From Christensenella sp034926635 (lineage in GTDB: Bacteria; Bacillota; Clostridia; Christensenellales; Christensenellaceae), in the NCBI GenBank assembly GCA_034926635.1, contig JAYFQX010000018.1, forward strand, positions 1-43,072: DNA of 43,072 bases, given 5' to 3'. Below are positions 7,941 through 16,776 of this stretch, piece after piece. The translations under genes and the position numbers were made by a program. The notes beneath the pieces were generated by a model. The model worked only from the letters and a program-made list of their open reading frames with translations, was not told where the DNA came from and ran no database searches. The first letter of the stretch is position 1. Each line of letters opens with the position of its first letter.

Positions 7941-8786
7941 TTATAATTGAATTTCAGCCATCATCTCTACGATTTCCGGGTCATAGTGTGAAAAAAATGC
8001 GCTTGTTTTAGTGTCCAGCCCCAGTATTTCCAGCATGTCTTCCTCGTCCAGGGAAAAACGGAACAAATCAAAATTTTCGCGGATCCGTTCCGGGTGTACA
8101 GATTTCGGGATGACCGCAACCTGCCGCTGCAGCAGGTAACGCAGCGCTACCTGCGCAACAGATTTTCCGTGTTTTTCTCCAATACGTTTTAAGACCGGAT
8201 GATTGAAAAAGTTGTTGCGCCCCTCTGCAAACGGTCCCCATGATTCATGCAAAACATGATATTTCTGCATGATTTCATGTGGGAACACCTGTTGGTTGAA
8301 TACATGCGTTTCCACCTGATTTACCTGCGGCGTTATTTCCGCAAAGCTGCACAGATCCACCAATCTGTCCGGATAAAAATTTGCTACGCCGATAGCCCGA
8401 AGTTTTCCCTCACTATATGCCTCTTCCATAGCGCGATAGGTACCGTAATAATCCCCAAACGGTTGATGAACAAGCATCAAATCAAGAAAATCAAGCCCCA
8501 GCTTATCCAGAGACTGTGTAATGGATTTTTTCGCTTTTTCGTAACCACTGTTGCTGATCCATATTTTTGTGGTGATAAAAAGCTGTTCGCGCGGTACACC
8601 GCAACGGGCTACCGCCTTGCCAACCGCTTCTTCATTCCCATATTGCTGTGCGGTATCGATCATACGGTAACCGGCCCGCACTGCTTCCAAAACAGCATTC
8701 TCGCAATCATCTGCGTCCGTGATTTGATAAACCCCAAACCCAACCGCAGGCATTGTTATCCCGTTGTTTAATTGATATTCCTGCAT
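7941..8786 (-). CDS. Aldo/keto reductase (last gene of the catabolic operon)
   Basis: A 281-residue NAD(P)H-dependent reductase of the AKR superfamily. It shows the catalytic Asp/Tyr segment IDTAQQYGNEEAVG, the Lys in FITTKIW, the His in LVHQPFG, and the cofactor-binding IPKSVHPERIRENFDLF near the C-terminus. These enzymes reduce aldehydes or ketoses to alcohols. The chosen ATG at 8786 has GGAGG 6 bases upstream; a longer frame to 8840 would overlap the E3 gene and lacks a site. It follows E3 by 34 bases and is probably the last sizeable gene of the operon. It is a distant paralogue of the reductase at 27589-28458. Confidence 0.9.
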   Translation of the reverse strand: MQEYQLNNGITMPAVGFGVYQITDADDCENAVLEAVRAGYRMIDTAQQYGNEEAVGKAVARCGVPREQLFITTKIWISNSGYEKAKKSITQSLDKLGLDFLDLMLVHQPFGDYYGTYRAMEEAYSEGKLRAIGVANFYPDRLVDLCSFAEITPQVNQVETHVFNQQVFPHEIMQKYHVLHESWGPFAEGRNNFFNHPVLKRIGEKHGKSVAQVALRYLLQRQVAVIPKSVHPERIRENFDLFRFSLDEEDMLEILGLDTKTSAFFSHYDPEIVEMMAEIQL

Positions 8787-8820
8787 CATATTCCTCCGCG
8801 CCAAAAATCGTTCGGCATTA

Positions 8821-10551
8821 TTACAAAGAGTGGATTGCACCGCCCAAAAACTTTTCTGCCGCTTCCATCACGCCTTCGCTGACCGTCGGATGCGCATGGA
8901 TGGTGTTTGCAATATCTTCCACACAGCCCTCCAGCTTTATCGCCATGGCACATTCCGCAATCAATTCCGTTGCATAGGGTCCTATAATATGTACGCCCAG
9001 AATTTCATGATAATCTTCGCTGCCGATAATCTTAACAAAGCCGTCGGCTTTTCCCAGCACAAGCGACCGTCCATTTGCACGGAAGGGAAATTTCCCTACA
9101 CGATAAGCGATTCCTTGTTCTTTCGCCTGTTCATCTGTCAAGCCCACCGAAGCAATTTCCGGATCAGTATAAATGCAAGAAGGAATGATGTTAAGTGCGA
9201 CTTCCGGCGTTTTTCCCATAATGTGCTCCGCTACAAAAATCGCCTGTGCGCTTGCAGCATGCGCAAGCATGGTTTTTGCGTTTGCATCGCCGATACAATA
9301 AACCCCTGCCGCCGCGGTTTCAAAGCTATCATCTACCGCAACTGCGCGACCGTTCTTTTCAATCCCTGCATTTTCCAATCCCAGACCTTCTAAATCCGGC
9401 GTCCTGCCGATCGCTACCAACACCCGATCTGCAACGACCTCATAACTGTTGCCGTCTCTTGTAAACACAACCCTTTTTTGGTCTTCCGTGTCTTCCATTC
9501 TCTCCACACGCGAGGACGTAAAAATTTCCATTTTCTTTTTTGCCCGCGCAAAAAATTCTGCTGAAATTTCTGCATCCATATTCGGCAAAATACGGTCAAG
9601 CGCTTCTACTACAGTGACCTTCACTCCAAACTCCGCGTAGGCCGAGCCGATCTCCATTCCGATGACGCCGCCGCCAATGATAACGATGCTTTCGGGAAGA
9701 TTTTCTACGCATAGTGCTTCTGTACTGGTAATTACGTTTTTTCCATCAATCCCCGGGATGGGCGGCGCAGCAGATTTAGAACCTGCCGCAATAACAATAT
9801 TCGGCGCACTGATACGTTTTTTCGATCCATCCTTTAGGCAAACCGCAACTTCATGCGCAGATACAAACGAAGCATTTCCCTCTATTACAGAAACTTTTCT
9901 TGCAGCCAGTAATCCCCCTACGCCTTTTACCAGCGTATTTATTACCTTTTTTCGAAACGCATCTACTTTCCCTAAATCCAGTGAAACCTCTTTTGTCACA
10001 ATACCAATTTCTGCGCTGTTTTTTGCCTGCTCATATACTTCCGCGCAATGCAAAATTGCCTTTGTGGGAATACAGCCGCGATTCAGACATGTTCCTCCCA
10101 CCGTATCTTTTTCCACCAGTATCACAGACGCGCCCAGCATAGCAAGCTTCATTGCGGCAACATAGCCGCCCGGACCTCCACCGATCACAATTGTGTCTGC
10201 GTCATATCCTGCCGCCTTTTTTTCTGCTTCCGCACCGCCGGTTTTTTCTTCGGTCGCAGGTACACCGTCCGGCGTTTTTCCAAGAACGCTTTCCATGCCT
10301 TGCTCAAAAGTTTCCCCTTCCTGCAAAACAATACCGACAGGCTGTCCCACGCCTACTGATTCTCCTTCTTCATGCAAATGCCTCAGGATGCCTCCTTTTT
10401 TTGCCTGCACGGTAGCTGTCGATTTATCATATTCCATCTCATAAACATCGTCGCCGCTTTCCACGCGTGCGCCGTCAGGCTGATACCACTTTGCAATTAC
10501 GCCCTCTGTCATGGTTTGTCCCAGCCTTGGTATAATAATCTTCTGTGCCAT
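8821..10551 (-). CDS. lpdA: Dihydrolipoyl dehydrogenase (E3) with N-terminal lipoyl domain
   Basis: This 576-residue flavoprotein reoxidises dihydrolipoamide in a 2-oxoacid or acetoin dehydrogenase complex. Residues 1-80 form a lipoyl domain with DKSTA around the lipoyl lysine K43. A linker follows, then the FAD-binding IGGGPGGYVAA (from 123), the redox disulfide GGTCLNRGCIP (C155, C160), an NAD-binding GGGVIGMEIGSAYAEFG segment and the C-terminal HAHPTVSEG base motif (H554, E559). E3 with its own lipoyl domain is common in clostridial acetoin and pyruvate dehydrogenase clusters. It starts 9 bases after E2, so the two are translationally close. Confidence 0.94.
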   Translation of the reverse strand: MAQKIIIPRLGQTMTEGVIAKWYQPDGARVESGDDVYEMEYDKSTATVQAKKGGILRHLHEEGESVGVGQPVGIVLQEGETFEQGMESVLGKTPDGVPATEEKTGGAEAEKKAAGYDADTIVIGGGPGGYVAAMKLAMLGASVILVEKDTVGGTCLNRGCIPTKAILHCAEVYEQAKNSAEIGIVTKEVSLDLGKVDAFRKKVINTLVKGVGGLLAARKVSVIEGNASFVSAHEVAVCLKDGSKKRISAPNIVIAAGSKSAAPPIPGIDGKNVITSTEALCVENLPESIVIIGGGVIGMEIGSAYAEFGVKVTVVEALDRILPNMDAEISAEFFARAKKKMEIFTSSRVERMEDTEDQKRVVFTRDGNSYEVVADRVLVAIGRTPDLEGLGLENAGIEKNGRAVAVDDSFETAAAGVYCIGDANAKTMLAHAASAQAIFVAEHIMGKTPEVALNIIPSCIYTDPEIASVGLTDEQAKEQGIAYRVGKFPFRANGRSLVLGKADGFVKIIGSEDYHEILGVHIIGPYATELIAECAMAIKLEGCVEDIANTIHAHPTVSEGVMEAAEKFLGGAIHSL

Positions 10552-10560
10552 ACTTTCCCC

Positions 10561-11952
10561 TCAATTCATTAACAGTAAAAACGGTTTTTCAATAAAACGC
10601 ACCACATCCTGTAAAAACTTTGCTGCCGGCACGCCGTCGATCACCCTGTGGTCATGTGTGATACTAAGCACCATTTTAGGTCTTACAACCACCTCTCCAT
10701 TCAGCACGACCGGTTTTTCTACCACACGCCCCACGCCCAAAATCGCGCTCTGCGGAATGTTGATGATCGGATTGAAGCTGTCGATCCCCATTGTCCCGAG
10801 GTTTGTAAGCGTAAACGTCCCGCCTGCCATTTGCTCCGCTCCAAGTTGTCCTGACTTCGCCATTGCTACTACCCTTTTTGCTTCTACAGAGATTTCTTCC
10901 AGGGAAAGCATATCAGCATCATGAATAACCGGCACTACCAATCCATTGTCCAGCGCCACCGCCATGCCTACGTTTGCAGCGTCATGATATACGATTTCAT
11001 CACCTTCAAGAGATGTATTCACAATTTTATTTCTTACAAGTGCCTTTGCTACGGCTTTTACCAGCATATCGGTAATGGAAAGCTTGATCCCCTCCGATGC
11101 CAGTTCTTCGTTTAACTGGGTTCTGAGTTTCAATAACTCAAACATATCTGCGTCTGTCGTCAGCGTTACGGTAGGATACATAAAATAGCTTTGCGACATA
11201 TGCTTAGAAATAGATTTGCGCATTCCGGACATTTTTTCTCTATGTTCGCCGCGCTGCGGGAGCGACTCTTGCGGTTTGCTTTGCGCACGTGCCAAAACAT
11301 CCCGTTTGGTAATGCGTCTGCCGTCCGCAGGCGTAATTTCCGCCGTATCGATTCCCTCTGTTTGCGCGACCTTGCGTGCCAGCGGCGAAACCTTGACTTC
11401 CGGACATTTATGACAGTTTTCGCAATCGTGCACCAAACCGACTGCTTGCCCAGGCTGCTCTTTCTGCAATTTTTCATAAGCAAAAAGATCTTCTTTGGTA
11501 ATCCGACCATCTTCCCTGCCGGAATTTACAAGCTTCAGATCTATCCCCATTTCCCTTGCCAGACGTTTTACCAACGGTGTTGCCAAAAATGCCGTAGTTC
11601 CCGCTTCTTCTGTTTTTTCTGCTGTTTCACGTGCCGGTGCGACGGTTTCCTTCTCCGTCTGTGCCGCATTGGCGACGCCATATTCACCTTTTACATTTAC
11701 ACTTTCCAATGTTTCGCCATCCGCTAAAATAACCGCAACCGCTTCCCCCAACGGGATCGTTGCGCCTTCCTCGCATAACAAACGCACCGTCCCCGCTGAT
11801 TTCGCCTGTACGGTAGCAGTGGATTTATCGTACTCCAATTCATATATATCGTCTCCCGTCGCTACGGAATCGCCGTCCTTGACATACCATCTTGCAACAA
11901 CGCCTTCCGTCATGGTTTGACCCATCCGCGGGATAATCACTCTCTGCGCCAA
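10561..11952 (-). CDS. Dihydrolipoamide acyltransferase (E2) with two subunit-binding domains
   Basis: The 463-residue E2 core transfers the acyl group to CoA. Residues 1-80 are a lipoyl domain (lipoyl lysine K43 in DKSTA). Two peripheral-subunit-binding domains follow, at about 122-160 (TPLVKRLAREMGID) and 187-225 (SPLARKVAQTEGID), separated by a linker containing CENCHKC (C177, C180, C183). The catalytic domain ends with HDHRVIDG (H435). The start codon is TTG at 11952, with AGGAGG 7 bases upstream; no better start is present. E2 of pyruvate, acetoin and branched-chain complexes look alike, so the acyl group is not settled. Gap to E1-beta is 78 bases and contains a strong hairpin. Confidence 0.92.
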   Translation of the reverse strand: MAQRVIIPRMGQTMTEGVVARWYVKDGDSVATGDDIYELEYDKSTATVQAKSAGTVRLLCEEGATIPLGEAVAVILADGETLESVNVKGEYGVANAAQTEKETVAPARETAEKTEEAGTTAFLATPLVKRLAREMGIDLKLVNSGREDGRITKEDLFAYEKLQKEQPGQAVGLVHDCENCHKCPEVKVSPLARKVAQTEGIDTAEITPADGRRITKRDVLARAQSKPQESLPQRGEHREKMSGMRKSISKHMSQSYFMYPTVTLTTDADMFELLKLRTQLNEELASEGIKLSITDMLVKAVAKALVRNKIVNTSLEGDEIVYHDAANVGMAVALDNGLVVPVIHDADMLSLEEISVEAKRVVAMAKSGQLGAEQMAGGTFTLTNLGTMGIDSFNPIINIPQSAILGVGRVVEKPVVLNGEVVVRPKMVLSITHDHRVIDGVPAAKFLQDVVRFIEKPFLLLMN

Positions 11953-11978
11953 TTTTTTTCCTCCTTGCCTGATATCAT

Positions 11979-12010
11979 CAGAGCCGCGATGCCCGAAAGC
12001 CGCGGCTCTG
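11979..12010 (-). other. Stem-loop between E1-beta and E2 genes
   Basis: A perfect 10-base GC-rich stem, CAGAGCCGCG (11979-11988) with CGCGGCTCTG (12001-12010), encloses a 12-base loop. No T-run follows on the minus strand, so it is unlikely to be a terminator. It could protect or process the message and so set E1:E2 ratios. Confidence 0.65.
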
Positions 12011-12030
12011 CCGTTGATGCTGCATTCTTT

Positions 12031-13002
12031 TCAGACGATTTTTTTTACGCCCGCAATAATATTATCCGCATTGACCCTGAACTCTTCTTCAAGCGGCGGG
12101 CTGAACGGGATTGTGGTATCCGGTCCGGCGATCCGCAAAATCGGTGCATCCAAATAATCAATGCACTTTTCCGCAATATTTGCAGCGATCTCAGCGCCCC
12201 AGCCGCCTGTTTTATTCGCTTCATGGACGATCATCAGCTTATTTGTCTTTTTGACAGAATCGATCACAGCCTGTTCATCATAAGGACGTAAGGAACGAAG
12301 GTCTATCACTTCACAGTCAATGCCTTCCTGCGCAAGTTTTTCCGCTGCTTCCATACATTTATGGCGCATTAAACTCCAAGTAACGAGCGTAACATCCTTA
12401 CCTTCCCGCACCGTCTCGGCTTTTCCGATCGGCAGAATGTATTCGCCTTCCGGTACATCGCCTTTCATGTTATACAAACCCTTATGTTCTACGACGATCA
12501 CTGGGTTATCGTCCCGTACCGCCGCGGCAATAAGCCCTTTTACATCTGCCGGTGTCCCAGGCATCACCACTTTTAAACCGGGAATATGGCACAAAAGCGC
12601 CTCAAGGCACTGCGAATGATGTGCCGCACCATATACCGTACTGCCACCAACCATCCGAAAGGTGACCGGAACTTTCATCTGTCCCCCAAACATATACCGG
12701 AACTTAGCCGCCTGGTTCATAATTTCATCCATACAAACACCGATGAAATCCATATACATGATCTCAATAATCGGACGGCATCCCAGCGCAGCTGCGCCAA
12801 CACCCATTCCGCTGATCGCCGTCTCGCTGATCGGCGTATCAATTATTTTATCCGGACCATATTTTTGGATCAGCCCAGCTGATGCGCCGAATGCGCCGCC
12901 GAATTTTCCGATATCTTCTCCAGCCAGGAAAACGTCTGGGTCGCGACCCAGCTCAATATCCATGGCTTCAATCACTGCTTCTCTATATGTTATTTCCCTC
13001 AT
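12031..13002 (-). CDS. TPP-dependent dehydrogenase E1 component, beta subunit
   Basis: A 323-residue E1-beta that pairs with the alpha subunit to decarboxylate a 2-oxoacid or cleave acetoin on thiamine diphosphate. It begins MREITYREAVIEAMDIEL, with the FLAGEDIGKFGG and DTPISETAISGMGVGAA segments typical of pyruvate/acetoin dehydrogenase beta chains. The C-terminal transketolase-like domain includes DLRSLRPYDEQAVIDSVKKT and VHEANKTGGWG. The ATG at 13002 has AAGGAG 8 bases upstream; the extra upstream codons would overlap the alpha gene. The alpha stop is only 11 bases upstream, consistent with tight coupling. Confidence 0.93.
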   Translation of the reverse strand: MREITYREAVIEAMDIELGRDPDVFLAGEDIGKFGGAFGASAGLIQKYGPDKIIDTPISETAISGMGVGAAALGCRPIIEIMYMDFIGVCMDEIMNQAAKFRYMFGGQMKVPVTFRMVGGSTVYGAAHHSQCLEALLCHIPGLKVVMPGTPADVKGLIAAAVRDDNPVIVVEHKGLYNMKGDVPEGEYILPIGKAETVREGKDVTLVTWSLMRHKCMEAAEKLAQEGIDCEVIDLRSLRPYDEQAVIDSVKKTNKLMIVHEANKTGGWGAEIAANIAEKCIDYLDAPILRIAGPDTTIPFSPPLEEEFRVNADNIIAGVKKIV

Positions 13003-13013
13003 CGCTCTGCTCC

Positions 13014-13997
13014 TTACTCCGCTGTTTCCGCATATACATCCGTATAGGTCTCGCTGACGTCCGGCCACGGACTTTCGTGCGCAAATTTCACTGCTTCGTC
13101 AACCGCAGCTTCTACCTCTTTTTCCATTTCCGCAATTTCTTTTTCCGTTGCCGATCCTTCTTTGATCAATTGCTTCCGCGTATTGGGGATCGGATCTTTT
13201 TTCAACCAGCGTTCGTGTTCTTCTTTATTACGGTAAATCCATTGACGTGCATCCGGATCCCCTTCATAATGCCCATAATGCCGCCATGTTACATATTCCA
13301 GAAGGGTTGGGCCTTCGCCTGCGCGGGCACGCTCTACAGCTGTTTTTGCCGCCTCATAAACCGCCCACGGATCATTTCCGTCCACAGTGTATCCCGGGAC
13401 GCCGTATCCCTGTGCGCGCACGGAAAAATGGTCAATGTTCGTCATATCCCGCGAGCATTCCGAGATCGCGTAGAAATTGTTTTCCAATACATATAAAATC
13501 GGCAGATTTAGGATAGACGCAATATTCATACTCTCATGAAAAGTACCCCGATTTGCCGCTCCATCTCCAAAGAAGCAAGCCGCAACCTGTCCTTCGCCTT
13601 TCCGCTTTGCCGCCATACCTGCGCCAACCGCGAGCGACATATTAGAACCGACGATCCCGATGGATCCGAGTACATTGTGATCCGCAACCGCGAGGTGCAT
13701 CGACCCACCTTTTCCCTTACAATAACCGTCCACCTTGCCAAAAAGCTCAGCCATCATACGATTCATATCGCATCCTTTGGCAAGGATCTGCCCATGCCCG
13801 CGATGGGATGGAAGCATAATATCGTCTGGACGCATTGCCATACATACTCCCGCGCCGATCGCTTCTTCTCCTACGTATAAATGCGCGGAATTCGGGATGA
13901 ATCCTTCTTCATACATTTGCTGTACCGTCGCCTCAAATACGCGCATTTCATACATTTTCCGGTACATCGCTTTTCTAAACTCTTTTTGCTCGCTCAT
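13014..13997 (-). CDS. TPP-dependent dehydrogenase E1 component, alpha subunit
   Basis: A 327-residue E1-alpha. It carries the thiamine diphosphate motif beginning GDGAANRGTFHESMNIAS and closing in VLENN, and the RGHGQILAKG and GSMHL segments that line the active site. Its size and style match acetoin dehydrogenase AcoA as well as small pyruvate dehydrogenase alpha chains; sequence alone does not decide the substrate. The ATG at 13997 follows GGAGG by 10 bases. A longer frame reaching 14087 would overlap the transporter gene and is basic low-complexity, so I rejected it. It is the first of four consecutive complex genes. Confidence 0.93.
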   Translation of the reverse strand: MSEQKEFRKAMYRKMYEMRVFEATVQQMYEEGFIPNSAHLYVGEEAIGAGVCMAMRPDDIMLPSHRGHGQILAKGCDMNRMMAELFGKVDGYCKGKGGSMHLAVADHNVLGSIGIVGSNMSLAVGAGMAAKRKGEGQVAACFFGDGAANRGTFHESMNIASILNLPILYVLENNFYAISECSRDMTNIDHFSVRAQGYGVPGYTVDGNDPWAVYEAAKTAVERARAGEGPTLLEYVTWRHYGHYEGDPDARQWIYRNKEEHERWLKKDPIPNTRKQLIKEGSATEKEIAEMEKEVEAAVDEAVKFAHESPWPDVSETYTDVYAETAE

Positions 13998-14028
13998 TCG
14001 CTTCAGTCCTCCTTTTTCAGCACTGCCG

Positions 14029-16647
14029 TCACGCCGTCTTGCCGTCTTCCTTTTCGTCGTCTTTCCTTTCGTCGTCTTGTTGCTCACCGGCGTGCAGCCC
14101 TGCTGCGCTCTTCATAATTGTTTCCTGTGTAACCGTTGCGTCTACCACAAATTCCCCTGTTTTCATCCCTTCGTACAAAACGATAATTCTATCGCTTACA
14201 CCGAGTACCTCTGGCAATTCCGAAGAAATCAGGATAACCGCCATACCTTCTTTGGCCAATCCTTCTATTAATTTATGGATCTCCGCTTTTGCTCCTACAT
14301 CAATACCACGCGTCGGTTCGTCCAGGATGATCACCTTCGGGTTCAGCGCCAGCCATTTGGCAAGGCAAACCTTCTGTTGGTTTCCGCCTGACAGGTTAGA
14401 GATCAGCTGTTCGGGCGTCGGCGTCTTAATATTAAGTCTCTTAATATATTCTTCTGTCAGTGCAGCTTCCTTCTTTTCGTTAACCATCCCAATATGCGTC
14501 AGTTTCGGCAACGATGGAATCGCGATATTATCTTTGACCGACATCAACGGAATAATGCCTTCCCTGCGGCGGTCTTCCGACACCAGACAAATCCCTGCTT
14601 TTACAGCGTCTTTTGTAGACTCAATTTTTACTTTTTTGCCATCAATAAAGATTTCTCCATCATCGTGCTTATCCAGTCCAAACAAGCAACGCATAATTTC
14701 TGTTCGTCCGGCACCCATCAGTCCCGCAAAACCAAGCACTTCGCCCGCCTTTACTTCAAAACTGATCGGCGAGAACACGCCCTTGCGTTCCAAATCTTTT
14801 ACGCCCAGCACAACGTCTTTTTGCTCCGCCTTTTCTCTTGAGAAGATATCTCCCAATTCGCGTCCAACCATATATTTAATGAGCGAATGTTCGTCTACCT
14901 CTTCAATCGGCGCTGTGATCACGTGTTTGCCGTCGCGCAGTACTGTAACTTCATCCGCGATCGCAAAGATCTCCGCCATTCTGTGAGAAATATACACGAT
15001 AGCAACTCCCTGCTTTTTCAAATCGCGAATAATCCCAAACAACCTTTCTTTATCTTCCTCGGTGAGGGCCGCTGTCGGCTCGTCCATTACTACGATCCAC
15101 GAATTTGCGCCGACCGCTTTCCCAATTTCTACCATTTGCTGCTGCCCGACACGGCATTTCTGCACCGGTACGTCCACATCCAGCTTGAGATTAACGCGTT
15201 CCAATATTTTCCGCGCTTCGCGCCGCATTTTTCCGCGATTGATAAACGCTTTAATTTTTGCCCCAATTTCTTTGCCGAGGAATACATTTTGCGCAACCGT
15301 CATATGCGGTACCAGCGCAAATTCCTGATAAATAATTGATATCCCATATTTTTGTGCTTCTACAGGATCTTTTATTTCAACCGGCAGACCGTTAATTTTG
15401 ATCTCCCCTTCATCTTTTTTATAAACACCAGTCATTATTTTCATTAACGTAGATTTTCCCGCGCCGTTCTCGCCCATAATGGCGTGTACTTTTCCGCGTT
15501 CAAACCGGATGCTGACATCGCTTAACGCTTTAACGCCCGGGAATTCCTTGCTGATATGGGATAATTCCAAAACATTCTGTTCATCTTTTGCAATCAATCC
15601 CATCACCCGTTCTTTGTCTGCACTCAATTCATGCGTCTCGTTCGCCGCAGCCGCAGCGTCCATTGTTTTCTTTTTATGCTTTCCGGCCATAATACGAGTA
15701 TCAATATAAACTGCTGCGATGATCAAACCGCCCTGGATCCAATAGATTACATAAGGCGGTGTATCAATCATGCCGATACCAGTAGAGATTACAGAATACA
15801 AAATTGTACCGATTATCGTCCCTTTGAGCGTTCCCGATCCACCCGCAAGGCTGACGCCTCCCAGGATTACGGCTGTCAAAACTGTGAATTCATAACCCTC
15901 GCCCTGCCGCGGAACTGCCGACATAGATCTGCCTACCCAAACGATGGATGCAATTGCCATTAAAACGCTGTTTAGAATATAAGCGATTAGAATCACTTTT
16001 CGTGCATTGATCCCAGAACTGATCGCAGCAGTCTGGTTCCCACCTACCGCATAAAGCTTTCTTCCAAAGGAAGATTTACTAAAAAGGAAGTATGCAAATA
16101 TAATAACGGCAATGATTAAAAACAAAGATACCGGTAATTTCAATTCTCCAATATTAAATGTGGCGCTCCCAAGTGCAGTATACAAGCTGTTGCTGACCAC
16201 AACACGGCTATTGCTCGAAATTGCGATTGTCGCACCGCGCGCAATCGACATCATCGCAAGCGTAGTCATAAATGGGCTAATGCCCAAGTATCCAATGAAA
16301 AATCCATTTAAAGCGCCAACTACAAGCCCTACGAGCAGCGCCATCAGAATTCCGATCCAGCCAACGCCAGCGCCGTCCATTCCAAGCTGTGTCATGACCA
16401 ATGCGGCAACCATTCCAGCCAATGCACCGGTCGCTCCGACCGAAAGATCCAGCCCGCCTGTCAGCATGACGATCATCATGCCGATCGCCGCTACAAACAA
16501 GGCGGCGTTCTGGCGTATGAAATTCATAAGCGTTCCCGTACTAAAAAAGGTACTGGACAGCATGCTGAAGATTACAACCAACACAGCGATGAGAATGATC
16601 AGAACAATATAACGCATATTCTTTTCTATAAATTTCCGCTCAGTCAT
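14029..16647 (-). CDS. Sugar ABC transporter: permease fused to two-cassette ATPase (RbsC-RbsA fusion)
   Basis: This 872-residue protein joins two parts that are normally separate. Residues 1-325 are an RbsC-type permease with about eight to ten membrane helices and the GLDLSVGA motif. After a linker (325-360) comes an RbsA-type ATPase with two cassettes: Walker A GENGAGKST (392-400), the first signature region VGQQQMVEIGKAV, Walker B VVMDEPTAAL, and the second cassette with LSGGNQQKVCLAKWLA and DEPTRGIDVGAKAEIH. The second cassette has a degenerate Walker A, as usual for RbsA. The tail is charged and Asp/Lys-rich. A standalone permease and a binding protein lie upstream in the operon. Confidence 0.92.
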   Translation of the reverse strand: MTERKFIEKNMRYIVLIILIAVLVVIFSMLSSTFFSTGTLMNFIRQNAALFVAAIGMMIVMLTGGLDLSVGATGALAGMVAALVMTQLGMDGAGVGWIGILMALLVGLVVGALNGFFIGYLGISPFMTTLAMMSIARGATIAISSNSRVVVSNSLYTALGSATFNIGELKLPVSLFLIIAVIIFAYFLFSKSSFGRKLYAVGGNQTAAISSGINARKVILIAYILNSVLMAIASIVWVGRSMSAVPRQGEGYEFTVLTAVILGGVSLAGGSGTLKGTIIGTILYSVISTGIGMIDTPPYVIYWIQGGLIIAAVYIDTRIMAGKHKKKTMDAAAAANETHELSADKERVMGLIAKDEQNVLELSHISKEFPGVKALSDVSIRFERGKVHAIMGENGAGKSTLMKIMTGVYKKDEGEIKINGLPVEIKDPVEAQKYGISIIYQEFALVPHMTVAQNVFLGKEIGAKIKAFINRGKMRREARKILERVNLKLDVDVPVQKCRVGQQQMVEIGKAVGANSWIVVMDEPTAALTEEDKERLFGIIRDLKKQGVAIVYISHRMAEIFAIADEVTVLRDGKHVITAPIEEVDEHSLIKYMVGRELGDIFSREKAEQKDVVLGVKDLERKGVFSPISFEVKAGEVLGFAGLMGAGRTEIMRCLFGLDKHDDGEIFIDGKKVKIESTKDAVKAGICLVSEDRRREGIIPLMSVKDNIAIPSLPKLTHIGMVNEKKEAALTEEYIKRLNIKTPTPEQLISNLSGGNQQKVCLAKWLALNPKVIILDEPTRGIDVGAKAEIHKLIEGLAKEGMAVILISSELPEVLGVSDRIIVLYEGMKTGEFVVDATVTQETIMKSAAGLHAGEQQDDERKDDEKEDGKTA

Positions 16648-16776
16648 ATGCTTTCCCCTCTATTATGCATCAAATTCATGAGTCAATCCTGTCTTTTTGC
16701 AGTTTGATATCTGCGGCCGCGATTTAAAACCGCAGCCGCAGATCCAGTCGTGCTACCAACAATCTATTTCTATTTC

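Noticed and set aside
13998..14087. An extended N-terminus of E1-alpha rich in Lys, Arg and Thr
   Set aside because: The extra 30 codons overlap the end of the transporter gene and lack a ribosome binding site, while the ATG at 13997 has one.
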